Shown here in pieces: positions 1 through 7,657 of a stretch of 64,000 nt of DNA (positions are counted from its first letter, which is position 1; every line of letters starts with the position of its first letter). The stretch spans positions 41,744 through 105,743 of the forward strand of contig CANLOU010000005.1 in assembly GCA_947492995.1 (NCBI GenBank), given 5' to 3'. Source of the stretch: an uncultured Litoreibacter sp. (GTDB lineage Bacteria; Pseudomonadota; Alphaproteobacteria; Rhodobacterales; Rhodobacteraceae). The notes under the pieces are model-generated. The model made no database searches. It was not told the DNA's origin and saw only the letters and a list, made by a program, of their open reading frames with translations. The position numbers were made by a program, and so were the translations under genes.

Positions 1-128
1 CGGCCGAGGCGCGAAAGACATGCATTAATGACACTTGCCGCTGGTTGGTCCGCGACGGGTCACGGTTCGGAGGCACAGTTAGGTCATAGGGTTTACGCAT
101 GCGGCAGCTGCAGTGTCAGATTTGATGT

Positions 129-160
129 AAAAAAGGCCGGCGAATAATAATCGCCGGCCT
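129..160 (-). terminator. Rho-independent terminator downstream of hcp
   Basis: A perfect 10-bp inverted repeat (134-143 with 151-160, AGGCCGGCGA / TCGCCGGCCT) surrounds a 7-nt loop. Read on the minus strand it is followed directly by a run of six T (129-134). It lies 27 bp past the hcp stop codon, so it should end the T6SS transcript coming from the right. No gene is visible between it and the left edge (1-128). Confidence 0.9.
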
Positions 161-186
161 CAAAATTATTCCCAAAGGGGAGAGGC

Positions 187-684
187 TTACGCGCTCCACT
201 CTTTGTTTTCTGCAACGTCCCAGCCGTGCATGGAAGATGCGCCTGTTGCGCCTGTTTCTTCCTGCAGAGTGTACTTCACTTCGAACTTGCGGAAGTTCAG
301 TGTCAGTGTCTCTTGGATACGGTCCAGGCCGTCTTTCGAGCCGCCTGTGTTGTAGGACGTAATCATGATGTTTTCCATCGACAGGATGAAGTACTCAACC
401 GGTGCGTCGCCGCCCGATTTACGTACGATCAGCTTACCGTCGTCGATGTGAGCGCCGGATGTACAGCGCTTGATAAGATCATTTGATGCCAGATCGACGT
501 ACTTGGTCAAAGTGATGTCTTGGACATTCACTTTGCCGCCGCCGCCGCCGCCGCCAACATGGGTCGTGCCGGACTGGGTCATTCCCCAGGACCAGGCCAA
601 CACGTCAATGTCGTCGCGGTAGGTGGAATCCTGCGATTCACCTTTGATTTTATTGGAAAGAGTTAGAAAAATATCGACAGCCAT
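187..684 (-). CDS. hcp: Hcp, type VI secretion tube protein (TssD)
   Basis: Hcp forms the stacked hexameric rings of the T6SS inner tube, which is propelled into target cells and carries effectors. The 165-residue product has the family's usual length and its opening pattern (AVDIFLTLSNKIKGESQD), and it ends in the usual beta-rich barrel. A strong ribosome binding site (AAGGAG, 8 nt before ATG) supports this start and fits a highly expressed structural protein. It is the last gene of the visible T6SS operon, 54 bp after tssC, and is followed by a strong terminator. An uninterrupted run of seven glycines (about residues 44-50) is encoded by a pure (GCC)7 tract at 535-555, in a loop where many Hcp proteins have a shorter Gly/Ser stretch. 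Confidence 0.93.
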   Translation of the reverse strand: MAVDIFLTLSNKIKGESQDSTYRDDIDVLAWSWGMTQSGTTHVGGGGGGGKVNVQDITLTKYVDLASNDLIKRCTSGAHIDDGKLIVRKSGGDAPVEYFILSMENIMITSYNTGGSKDGLDRIQETLTLNFRKFEVKYTLQEETGATGASSMHGWDVAENKEWSA

Positions 685-738
685 TAGGTAAGCTCCTTGT
701 TACGGCATTGGGTAGTTTTAATGGGTAGCGCTTTGCGC

Positions 739-2226
739 CTATTTATTATTTGGCAATTTAGATACCAGGCTCATCCCGATATCCATCCCCTCCAGTTGGA
801 AATGAGGTTTAAGGAAGAACTTGCCGACGTAGTAGCCGGGGTTTTCCTCGTCTTCAATCACCTCAACTTTCGCACCAGCCAAAGGTTGTTTTGCCTTTTC
901 CTTTTCGCTCGCGCTCTCTGGGTTCGCGGAAACGTATTTGTTCACCCAGGTCTGTAGTTCAGCCTGAAGCTGGTTGCGGTCAGGCGATTGCCCGATTTTG
1001 TCCCGAACCATGCACTTCAAGTAGTGGCTGAAGCGTGATACCGCAAAAATATATGGCAGACGAGAGGACATATTGTCCGAGGCGGTCGCCAGCTCGTCTA
1101 CATATTTCTTCGGCTTGTACAACGACTGCGCGCCAATGAAGGCCGCTTTGTCGGTGTGCTTTCTGTGAATGAGGCCCATAAAGCCGGCCGCACTCAGCTC
1201 TCCCTCACGGCGGTCGGTGATCGACACTTCCGTAGGGCATTTCAGGTCCTTGGACCCGTCGCCGGTGTCGAAGGTGTGGGAGGGCAAGTTCAGAACCTCA
1301 CCACCTGATTGCACGCCGCGGATTTGCACGGTCCAGCCGTGTTCCTTGTGCGCGCGGTTGATGTTCACCGCCATAGCGTGCGCCGCGTTCATCCACGCGT
1401 ATTTCTCGCCCTGGTGGCCGTCGGTTTCTTCCTCAAAGTTGAATTCCTCAACGACCGAAGTCGAATTTTGACTGTAGGGCTCACGTGCCAGCACGCGCGG
1501 CATGGTCAACGCGACGTAGCGGGAGTTCTCGCTGTCGCGCAGGCCGTTCCAAGCCGCAAAGTCTGGCGTATCGAAGATTTCGGACAGATCTGGCGGGGTG
1601 CCGATCTCGTTCCAACTTTCCATGCCAATCGCCGATGGAGCCGCCGCCGCAATGAACGGCGCGTGCGCTGCAGCAGCGATTTTGCCAATGTCGCGCAGGA
1701 AAGCCACATCGCCAGTGTCGGGGCCAAAATAATAGTCCCCGATCAACGCGCCGTAGGGCTTGCCGCCCAATGTGCCGAATTCCTGTTCGTAAATCTTCTG
1801 GTGCAGTGGGCTTTTGTCCCACTTCGCGCCGGGGTAGCGGCGCATCTCGGCCTGAAGTTCAGACTTGGACGCGTTCATAACCTTGACGCGCAGCGTGCTG
1901 TCGGTTTCCGAGTTGTTGACCGTGTAGGCCAGCCCGCGCCACGACGATTCCAGCTTCTGGAATTCTTCGTGATGCATGATCTCGTTCATCTGGTCGGACA
2001 GCTTCTTGTCCAGCTTGCCCAGAATGGCGTCGATCGTGTCGATCATGTCTTCCGAGATGACCGTCTGGTCATCCATCGCTTCTTTGACCAAAGCCACAAC
2101 GGCGCTGTCCACCTCTTTGGCGGCAGCATCGGTGCGCGGCTTGATGGTCTGGCGCAGAATGTCGGAGAACTCGTCAAGTTCCGTTAGCTGTTCGCCACCG
2201 GCTGTTTGTGAACTGGTATCGCTCAT
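739..2226 (-). CDS. tssC: TssC, T6SS contractile sheath large subunit
   Basis: TssC (VipB/ImpD family) pairs with TssB to build the cytoplasmic contractile sheath around the Hcp tube. The 495-residue length is typical. The conserved FQKLESSWRGL segment lies at about residues 88-98 and the PYGALIGDY-type motif follows near residue 158. The C-terminal half (ADNMSSRLPYIFAVSRFSHYLK region) is the usual sheath core. The ATG is 1 bp after the tssB stop, with the ribosome binding site inside the end of tssB, so the two should be translationally coupled and made in equal amounts. No truncation or frameshift is seen. Confidence 0.95.
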   Translation of the reverse strand: MSDTSSQTAGGEQLTELDEFSDILRQTIKPRTDAAAKEVDSAVVALVKEAMDDQTVISEDMIDTIDAILGKLDKKLSDQMNEIMHHEEFQKLESSWRGLAYTVNNSETDSTLRVKVMNASKSELQAEMRRYPGAKWDKSPLHQKIYEQEFGTLGGKPYGALIGDYYFGPDTGDVAFLRDIGKIAAAAHAPFIAAAAPSAIGMESWNEIGTPPDLSEIFDTPDFAAWNGLRDSENSRYVALTMPRVLAREPYSQNSTSVVEEFNFEEETDGHQGEKYAWMNAAHAMAVNINRAHKEHGWTVQIRGVQSGGEVLNLPSHTFDTGDGSKDLKCPTEVSITDRREGELSAAGFMGLIHRKHTDKAAFIGAQSLYKPKKYVDELATASDNMSSRLPYIFAVSRFSHYLKCMVRDKIGQSPDRNQLQAELQTWVNKYVSANPESASEKEKAKQPLAGAKVEVIEDEENPGYYVGKFFLKPHFQLEGMDIGMSLVSKLPNNK

Positions 2227-2227
2227 C

Positions 2228-2746
2228 TTATTCGTCCTCCTCGGCTTTCTGGCGTTCCGCCAGTGCCGCCATCAATTCGGGGTCGTTAAGAAGCTCTTTG
2301 ATCTTCTCTTGCGCCTTGGGCTTGCTGTTCATGTAGCGCTGCAGGTTGGCGAGGTGCTCGCGCGCCTCAAGCAACTGTTTCAAGGACGGGACCTGCCGCG
2401 CGATCTTGGCGGGGTTGAAGTCGTCCATCTCTTTGAAGTGCAGGGAGACACCCAGTTTGGTGTCGCTGTCTTCGTCCAGCTTGTTGTCAACGTTGAAGGA
2501 CACGCCAGGGGCGATGTCTTCCATAAAAGTGTCCAGCGTGGCACCAGTCACGTCGCGGAATTCGCGGTCTTCGACCTCGGGCTTTTCAACTTCAGATGCG
2601 TTGCCCGACAAATCAGACATGATGCCCATAACAAAAGGCAACTCGACCATCTTTTCGCTATCGTAGGGATCTTCGTAGGAAATGTTCACCCGAGGTGGGC
2701 GATTTCGCTTGATAAAATCAGTGGCTTTATCCGAGGCCATATTCAA
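2228..2746 (-). CDS. tssB: TssB, T6SS contractile sheath small subunit
   Basis: TssB (VipA/ImpC family) is the small sheath subunit. The 172-residue protein shows the N-terminal RPPRVNISYED motif (about residues 16-26), the ELPFVMGIMSDLSGN stretch, and the acidic helical C-terminus that contacts TssC. A strong AAGGAG ribosome binding site precedes the ATG. The 77-bp leader (2747-2823) separates it from tssA and contains GTTAA-GA-TTAAC (2802-2813), so a separate promoter or processing site is possible. It is followed immediately by tssC. Confidence 0.94.
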   Translation of the reverse strand: MNMASDKATDFIKRNRPPRVNISYEDPYDSEKMVELPFVMGIMSDLSGNASEVEKPEVEDREFRDVTGATLDTFMEDIAPGVSFNVDNKLDEDSDTKLGVSLHFKEMDDFNPAKIARQVPSLKQLLEAREHLANLQRYMNSKPKAQEKIKELLNDPELMAALAERQKAEEDE

Positions 2747-2823
2747 TCTCCTTAGTTGGGCTCAGTGAACCCGCGACGCTGGGTCAAGTCAACAGTTTGT
2801 GGTTAATCTTAACGGTATGAGGG

Positions 2824-4200
2824 CTAGTTTTCATCTTTCTGTGGTATTGGAATAAGCTCGGCAACAATAGCGTCGAAATCCTTGTCCAAATAGCTGCGCG
2901 CGCGCACCAGCAAAGTAGGGACGGGGCTGGTCGGCTCGTTGCCTCGAAAATAGTTCTCAACAGCCCTGATATGACCAGCAACATCGGCCCGTGTGGCCAA
3001 AACCGGCGGCTCGGGCTCCGGCTCGTCTTCGATGGCCACGCCGGGCGCTTCTTGTGACAAGCTGCGCAGCCGCTCCATATTCAATGAAAATCCGGTTGCT
3101 GGCCCAAAATCGACGACGGCGCGGCGGGATTCCTCAGGCAGCAGCGTCTCAAGGGCCTCGATTAGCGGTTTGCCAATCAACAGCCGCGCTTGGGTGACCA
3201 GCAGCAATGCCGCAGACGAGGGCTCGCGGCGGCGCAAATACCCTTCAACTGCCATCAATGTGACTTTCGCCGCATTTTGACCGCCAATTTCGCCAGCAGG
3301 GACCGCGTCACCAATCGCCGCGGCTTTCGCCACTGGCGCCGCGGGCGCAGCGCCGTCTTCCAGAACTGTCTCTTCGGCCTCTTCTTCGTCCTCAGCAGCC
3401 GCAGCGGCCCCCGCGCTGTCCCAAGCGTCAAGTTCGGGACGCGCCAGCCGGATCACATCTTGGATCTGAGCGATCACTGCCAGCAAGTCTTCAAAGTTCA
3501 ACGACATCGGCTTGTCGGGATGCGCCTTGCATGCACGTTTGATGCGGTCCAGCCCGTCAGCTGCGCGGGTCAGGTCGGCCTGCGTCTGGGTCACTTTCGC
3601 TTTGTTCCCGTCCGCCTTCAGTTCGTCCAGAATTTCGGAGCTGCTCGCCTCGGCCTCAGAGGTGCGGGCCGTCACGGCCCCTGTCGCCACTTGATAGTTG
3701 CGGAAGGTCACATCGGGCTGACCAGTCAGCGAAAGGTACTGCAACGGGATAACCGTCGTTACCGGCGTCGTCAGATTGTCAATTGCGCCGCGTCGATCAC
3801 TGTTGGACTTTTCCACGGTGGGGTGAACATCGTCAGGAAATGTATCCAGCAGGTCAGCCATGCCCGCAATCGCATCGGCAAATCCGGTCACGCGCCCGGC
3901 AAGGATTTCCCACCGCGCCATCAGCGACAGAAGGCGCAGATCACGGGACTGCTTTAGCAGCGCGTCAATTGCGGCGCGTTCTTTCTTGATGTCGACGGAT
4001 TTGGGATCAAACAGCTTGTCATCGCTGCCTTCTTCGCCTTCGCGGCCAATGCGCATACCGGGCGTAAAATACCGCTCTGGCAAACGGCCTTCCGCTTCGA
4101 AGTAGTATTCGACAAACGCATCATCGTTGGTTTTGTCGAGGTCCGGCCCACAAGGCGCGTCCTCAGAAACGGGCTCTTTCAGCCAGTCCAATGCCATCAA
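2824..4200 (-). CDS. tssA: TssA, T6SS baseplate/sheath-priming protein (ImpA domain)
   Basis: TssA proteins help assemble the T6SS baseplate and prime or cap the growing tube and sheath. The 458-residue product opens with the ImpA N-terminal signature (PVSEDAPCGPDLDKTNDD, about residues 9-26). A helical region follows, then an Ala/Glu-rich linker (about 260-290), then a C-terminal part with Arg/Leu-rich helices ending in the NYFRGNEPTSPVPTLLVRA pattern (about 410-430). That last pattern is typical of short-type TssA proteins. It is transcribed between the FHA gene (109-bp gap holding a strong hairpin) and tssB. Confidence 0.88.
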   Translation of the reverse strand: MMALDWLKEPVSEDAPCGPDLDKTNDDAFVEYYFEAEGRLPERYFTPGMRIGREGEEGSDDKLFDPKSVDIKKERAAIDALLKQSRDLRLLSLMARWEILAGRVTGFADAIAGMADLLDTFPDDVHPTVEKSNSDRRGAIDNLTTPVTTVIPLQYLSLTGQPDVTFRNYQVATGAVTARTSEAEASSSEILDELKADGNKAKVTQTQADLTRAADGLDRIKRACKAHPDKPMSLNFEDLLAVIAQIQDVIRLARPELDAWDSAGAAAAAEDEEEAEETVLEDGAAPAAPVAKAAAIGDAVPAGEIGGQNAAKVTLMAVEGYLRRREPSSAALLLVTQARLLIGKPLIEALETLLPEESRRAVVDFGPATGFSLNMERLRSLSQEAPGVAIEDEPEPEPPVLATRADVAGHIRAVENYFRGNEPTSPVPTLLVRARSYLDKDFDAIVAELIPIPQKDEN

Positions 4201-4278
4201 CCAATTTCCCCTGCGCGCAAGCCGCCCTCAATACGAAGACCCATATTTCAAAGATTAACCCTTTGAGTCAAGCAGTTG

Positions 4279-4301
4279 GGTGGAAACGACCCGTTTCCAC
4301 C
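4279..4301. repeat. Perfect 10-bp inverted repeat with 3-nt loop between tagH and tssA
   Basis: The arms GGTGGAAACG (4279-4288) and CGTTTCCACC (4292-4301) are fully complementary around ACC. It starts 9 bp past the FHA gene stop on the transcribed minus strand, but no T-run follows, so it is not a standard intrinsic terminator. It could be an mRNA-stabilising or processing hairpin, or an operator. Confidence 0.75.
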
Positions 4302-4309
4302 GCAATCTG

Positions 4310-5653
4310 TTAACCCTGATCTGGCCCAACCATGTCGGCATATGCCTTGGCAAAATGGAGCAAAAACTCGTCCAGGATGCCATTTTCATGCGGGTGCGTC
4401 TTCGCATCCCAGCGCGCCACATACGTGTCCCAGGCCTTGCCACGCTTGCCGCTGCCCAACACAGAGCCTTTCGTCGCATCTTCAATTGCCTCAGGCGCAA
4501 GGTCGCCCACAAGCTGCGCCAAAGCCGGCTGAATCGCGGCAAAGACGGCCGCCTGATGAATGCGCACGTCACGCAAAGCCTCGGCCAAACCATCCGGACC
4601 GGTCAAAAAGCCGGCACGGAACTTCAAGAACATCGCTTCGATCGCTTGGTCCGCATCTGGCAGAAATTTGAGCGGGTTGTTGTCAGACCCGCGCCGTTCT
4701 GTGCGTTCGCCGCCGCGCGTGAAGTATTTGGCCTCCGCGCGCGATTGCAACATTGCCATAACCTCTGCCGAAACAACGCGCAAAGATTGACCCAGCATCC
4801 GTGCAAGGTCTTCAGGCGGTACATCTCCGTAGGCGTCAGGCGACAGCCCGGCCCCCTCACAAAACGCCCGGACAATTTCGGATCCGCCGGTTGGTGCGGG
4901 GTTTGCATCGGGATGGATCGGGGCTGGCGCGGGCTGTCGGACAGATGGCGGTGCTTGTACCGGCGCCGCAACGGGCACTGGCATAGGTACCGACGGCGGA
5001 GCAACTGGGGCAACCCGGTCAGGCGTTGATGTGGGTGGCGTGGTATGTGGCGGCATTTGCACCGGGGCCGTTGTTGATGGCGACGGCGCACTTGGCGGCG
5101 CAACAATGGGAGCAGTTGGCGCCACCGGGGTAGAGGGCGGCGTCAGAACAGGCGTCGCAATAAAATCGTCAGCAAAGTCGTCAAACCGTAGTGCCGGGTC
5201 AGGCGGATTCGGGTCAATCGCATCATATGTGCCGCCTACGGCCCACGGGTCCGAGTCGTCTGACCCCCCGCCAGCGGCTCCACCCCCGGAGCCCCAAACA
5301 TCGGTGGTTGGCGCGGGCGCAAAGTCCGGAGTCTGGGCAGCCTGAAGATGGGCCACGATGATATAATGCCCCACCTGGAACCGCTCACCATGTTGTAACT
5401 GATGTGCGCCTTCAATGCGGTACCGCTGGCCTTGCAAGAACGTCCCATTGGTCGACACATCGCGCAGCCAATACGTGCCGCCCTCAAAATTGACGTCAAA
5501 ATGATGCCCTGAGATATGCTTGCTTGCATCCGGCAGCACCCAGTCCATCCCGCTGCCACGCCCGACCTGACAACCTTGTCCGTTCAGCGCAATCTGCGCC
5601 GGGCCGCCATCTTCCAGGACGTCGTAGTTTTCGATCTGCAGTACAAGCGACAT
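4310..5653 (-). CDS. tagH: TagH-like FHA-domain protein of the type VI secretion system
   Basis: T6SS FHA proteins bind phosphothreonine peptides and take part in post-translational control of assembly in the Thr-phosphorylation pathway. The 447-residue protein has an N-terminal FHA domain (about 1-105) with the GRGSGMDWVLPD, KHISGHHF and DVSTNGTFLQG motifs; these are the classic Gly-Arg, Ser-His and Asn-Gly phosphopeptide-binding elements. A long Pro/Ala/Thr-rich linker follows (about 110-265). The C-terminal domain (about 270-447) contains the NNPLKFLPDADQAIEAMF stretch of T6SS FHA proteins. No kinase or phosphatase partner is in the window. It is 31 bp downstream of the unrecognised gene at 5685 and upstream of tssA. 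Confidence 0.9.
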   Translation of the reverse strand: MSLVLQIENYDVLEDGGPAQIALNGQGCQVGRGSGMDWVLPDASKHISGHHFDVNFEGGTYWLRDVSTNGTFLQGQRYRIEGAHQLQHGERFQVGHYIIVAHLQAAQTPDFAPAPTTDVWGSGGGAAGGGSDDSDPWAVGGTYDAIDPNPPDPALRFDDFADDFIATPVLTPPSTPVAPTAPIVAPPSAPSPSTTAPVQMPPHTTPPTSTPDRVAPVAPPSVPMPVPVAAPVQAPPSVRQPAPAPIHPDANPAPTGGSEIVRAFCEGAGLSPDAYGDVPPEDLARMLGQSLRVVSAEVMAMLQSRAEAKYFTRGGERTERRGSDNNPLKFLPDADQAIEAMFLKFRAGFLTGPDGLAEALRDVRIHQAAVFAAIQPALAQLVGDLAPEAIEDATKGSVLGSGKRGKAWDTYVARWDAKTHPHENGILDEFLLHFAKAYADMVGPDQG

Positions 5654-5684
5654 GGGTTCTTAATCATTCAAAACAGGAGTGGCG

Positions 5685-6296
5685 TTAATACACGCGATAC
5701 AACGATTCCGCCATGTCGATAAACCGCGCCAACAAGATCGGCCGCCGCGACAAATCGGCTCGCGCCAGACAGCTTAGCACGCTTGAGTTGATTGATCGCG
5801 GCGCACGGTAATGCGGCACAGGGGCCGGATCGTTGGGCGCGATGGAGCCACCCGACCAACCAACCGCTAGCCCTAACATCACAGCTGGTGACCGAGCCTG
5901 CGCCCAAAGCGCGTCTTTCATGACCCGATGCCGCAGGTCTTGCGTAGGGGTCGAAACCCATGCCCCAATCATCTCCAACAATTCGCGGTCCCGCCCATCC
6001 AGCACGTCTGGCATGCCGCGAAGACATTCATGCGCCCACCAGATCGCCATTTGCGGCAGGGCGGCAAAGGCTGTGTAAGTCACCGCTTCTTCGGGCGTAG
6101 TCGATGAGCGCAGCCGACCCATATAGATCATCGCGTCTTCGTTTTCCCGAGGCCGATGCTGTGTAAGCTCCGCGAGTTGGGGCAGTGCTGCATACAGGTC
6201 TTGAGGCGTTTCATACCGCAATGCCCCCGCCGGAGGCCGCGTCTTATCCGCGTCATCTAACCCATGCAGGGATCCGGGAGGGATTGTTTTGTTCAT
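5685..6296 (-). CDS. Conserved hypothetical protein heading the visible T6SS operon
   Basis: I do not recognise this 203-residue protein. It is soluble, without signal peptide or membrane segment, and rich in Ala, Arg and Leu. It has a helical middle (PEEAVTYTAFAALPQMAIWWAHECL, about residues 69-93 before small adjustments) and a C-terminal helical segment. Its only functional hint is position: it is the first gene of the minus-strand run ending in hcp, 31 bp before the FHA gene. ATG at 6296 was preferred over an upstream TTG at 6311; neither has a clear ribosome binding site. It could be a T6SS accessory or regulatory protein. It does not look like TssE, TssK, TssL or an immunity protein. 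Confidence 0.7.
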   Translation of the reverse strand: MNKTIPPGSLHGLDDADKTRPPAGALRYETPQDLYAALPQLAELTQHRPRENEDAMIYMGRLRSSTTPEEAVTYTAFAALPQMAIWWAHECLRGMPDVLDGRDRELLEMIGAWVSTPTQDLRHRVMKDALWAQARSPAVMLGLAVGWSGGSIAPNDPAPVPHYRAPRSINSSVLSCLARADLSRRPILLARFIDMAESLYRVY

Positions 6297-6444
6297 AAAG
6301 GGGCAACCCAAAATTCAACGAATGCAATGCGATACGGGCGCAACATTCCTTGCAAGCGGCCCTCACGTCAAGGTTAACTGCCTGTAAAGCTCTATTAACA
6401 ACATAATCTTCCTTATCAGCGCGGTATTGAGCCTGAGGCGCGCG

Positions 6445-7524
6445 CTACTTATCCCCGACAGGGAACGGAACCCGACCGGGGATACGCGCCCTGTTGAATT
6501 CGCGCAGGCGCGCAAAGACGTCGACGCCCAATTGCCGATAGACATCGAGGATGTCGACCAACACCCAGTTTTCGCGAATCTTGCCGTTTTCGATGCGCCA
6601 AAAGTCAAGCGACTTCATGGTGATCCGCTTGCCCGCAGGCGCAATCCCCATCCAGCCGTCATTGGTCACCGTCTGGATCATGTCGGGCCAGCCTGTGACG
6701 GCGGCATAGGACGCGTCGCCGAAGAAATGGGTGGTGACCTCCTCCGCGTTTTGTCCCCTGTCCGGCATGGCGCTTAGAAATGGGATCTGGTGCCAGTTGC
6801 GAAACCCCGCAATGCCGCGCGATGTGCCGATGCCAGCGGGGCCGTACCAATTCATCCGATCATGCCAAAACCGCGGCATGTCCATCACCTCTGGTCCGCC
6901 TTGCGACGGGTGCTTTGTCATGTGATCCAGCATGGCGACGATATGCGCACACGAGGCCTCTGCCCGGTCCTTGTCCCATGGGCCGGGCACGATACCGTCA
7001 TGTGTCGCAGGCCCCGGAACGCAAAATTCCAACCCCAGAGAGGGGGCCATTGGCCATGCGTTCGCCTGCATCATGACCTCGGGGATGTCCCACAAGGTCT
7101 GAATTTCAACAACGCGGCCTTCCTCAAACCGGTAGAATTCATGAAAGCGCATATGGGTCAAATGCCCCGTGGGCGGGATGTCGAGCCATGGGCCCGCAAA
7201 GGTGCCGACATAATGCCCGCCGCATCCAATCCAGTCGTTGCCCTGTTCCGTGCGCCCGCCCATCACAATCCAATCACGTCGTTCCAGATCGGGCATTGCG
7301 TCAAAAAGCGGAGCGTAGCAGGTCTCATACAGCTCGACTGGGCCAGTCAAATCGCCAAGAGGATGGGGCATATGCACGACCGCATCGGGGGCCAAGGCGC
7401 GCAGCAGGGCGGCCCGCACCGCGTCCGCATGGAAATCCACCATCGCCTGACGCAGCTGGGCAATGACGGCCTTGTTGCCGGTGTGAACGTCCGTTGCGGC
7501 TTGGTCGAGATGGTCGGTGCTCAT
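6445..7524 (-). CDS. Tandem SnoaL-like (NTF2-fold) protein
   Basis: The 359-residue protein contains two NTF2/SnoaL-like modules, about residues 20-160 and 200-345. Both carry the F-x-R-x-E-[ND]-G-[RK] pattern (FYRFEEGRVVE; FWRIENGKIRE) that ends the cone-shaped fold. SnoaL-like proteins include ester cyclases, hydratases and many ligand-binding proteins, so the reaction cannot be fixed. ATG 7524 has AGGG 6-9 nt upstream and was chosen over a TTG at 7566. It is 133 bp downstream of the FAD oxidoreductase on the same strand, probably as the last gene of the GntR-led catabolic operon. Confidence 0.78.
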   Translation of the reverse strand: MSTDHLDQAATDVHTGNKAVIAQLRQAMVDFHADAVRAALLRALAPDAVVHMPHPLGDLTGPVELYETCYAPLFDAMPDLERRDWIVMGGRTEQGNDWIGCGGHYVGTFAGPWLDIPPTGHLTHMRFHEFYRFEEGRVVEIQTLWDIPEVMMQANAWPMAPSLGLEFCVPGPATHDGIVPGPWDKDRAEASCAHIVAMLDHMTKHPSQGGPEVMDMPRFWHDRMNWYGPAGIGTSRGIAGFRNWHQIPFLSAMPDRGQNAEEVTTHFFGDASYAAVTGWPDMIQTVTNDGWMGIAPAGKRITMKSLDFWRIENGKIRENWVLVDILDVYRQLGVDVFARLREFNRARIPGRVPFPVGDK

Positions 7525-7657
7525 GGTCTTACCCTGTGGCTGCGCCAGAGCTCTGGCTGCCGACAATTGAACGTTGAAAGAAGAAGCGGTGCAACCGCTA
7601 ACGCAAGGGGTGCCGCGACGCGCTTGGTTTTTCGCCGGTCTACCTTGGCGAGCCGCC

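Noticed and set aside
2747..2823. Sigma-70 promoter before tssB
   Set aside because: A TTGACT hexamer is present, but the sequence 17 bp downstream (TTCACT) is a poor -10; not reported as a feature.
7585..7599. AGCGGT/ACCGCT hairpin between FAD oxidoreductase and SnoaL-like genes as a terminator
   Set aside because: Only 6 bp of stem with TCTTCTTTC after it on the minus strand; too weak to call, and the genes probably share an operon.
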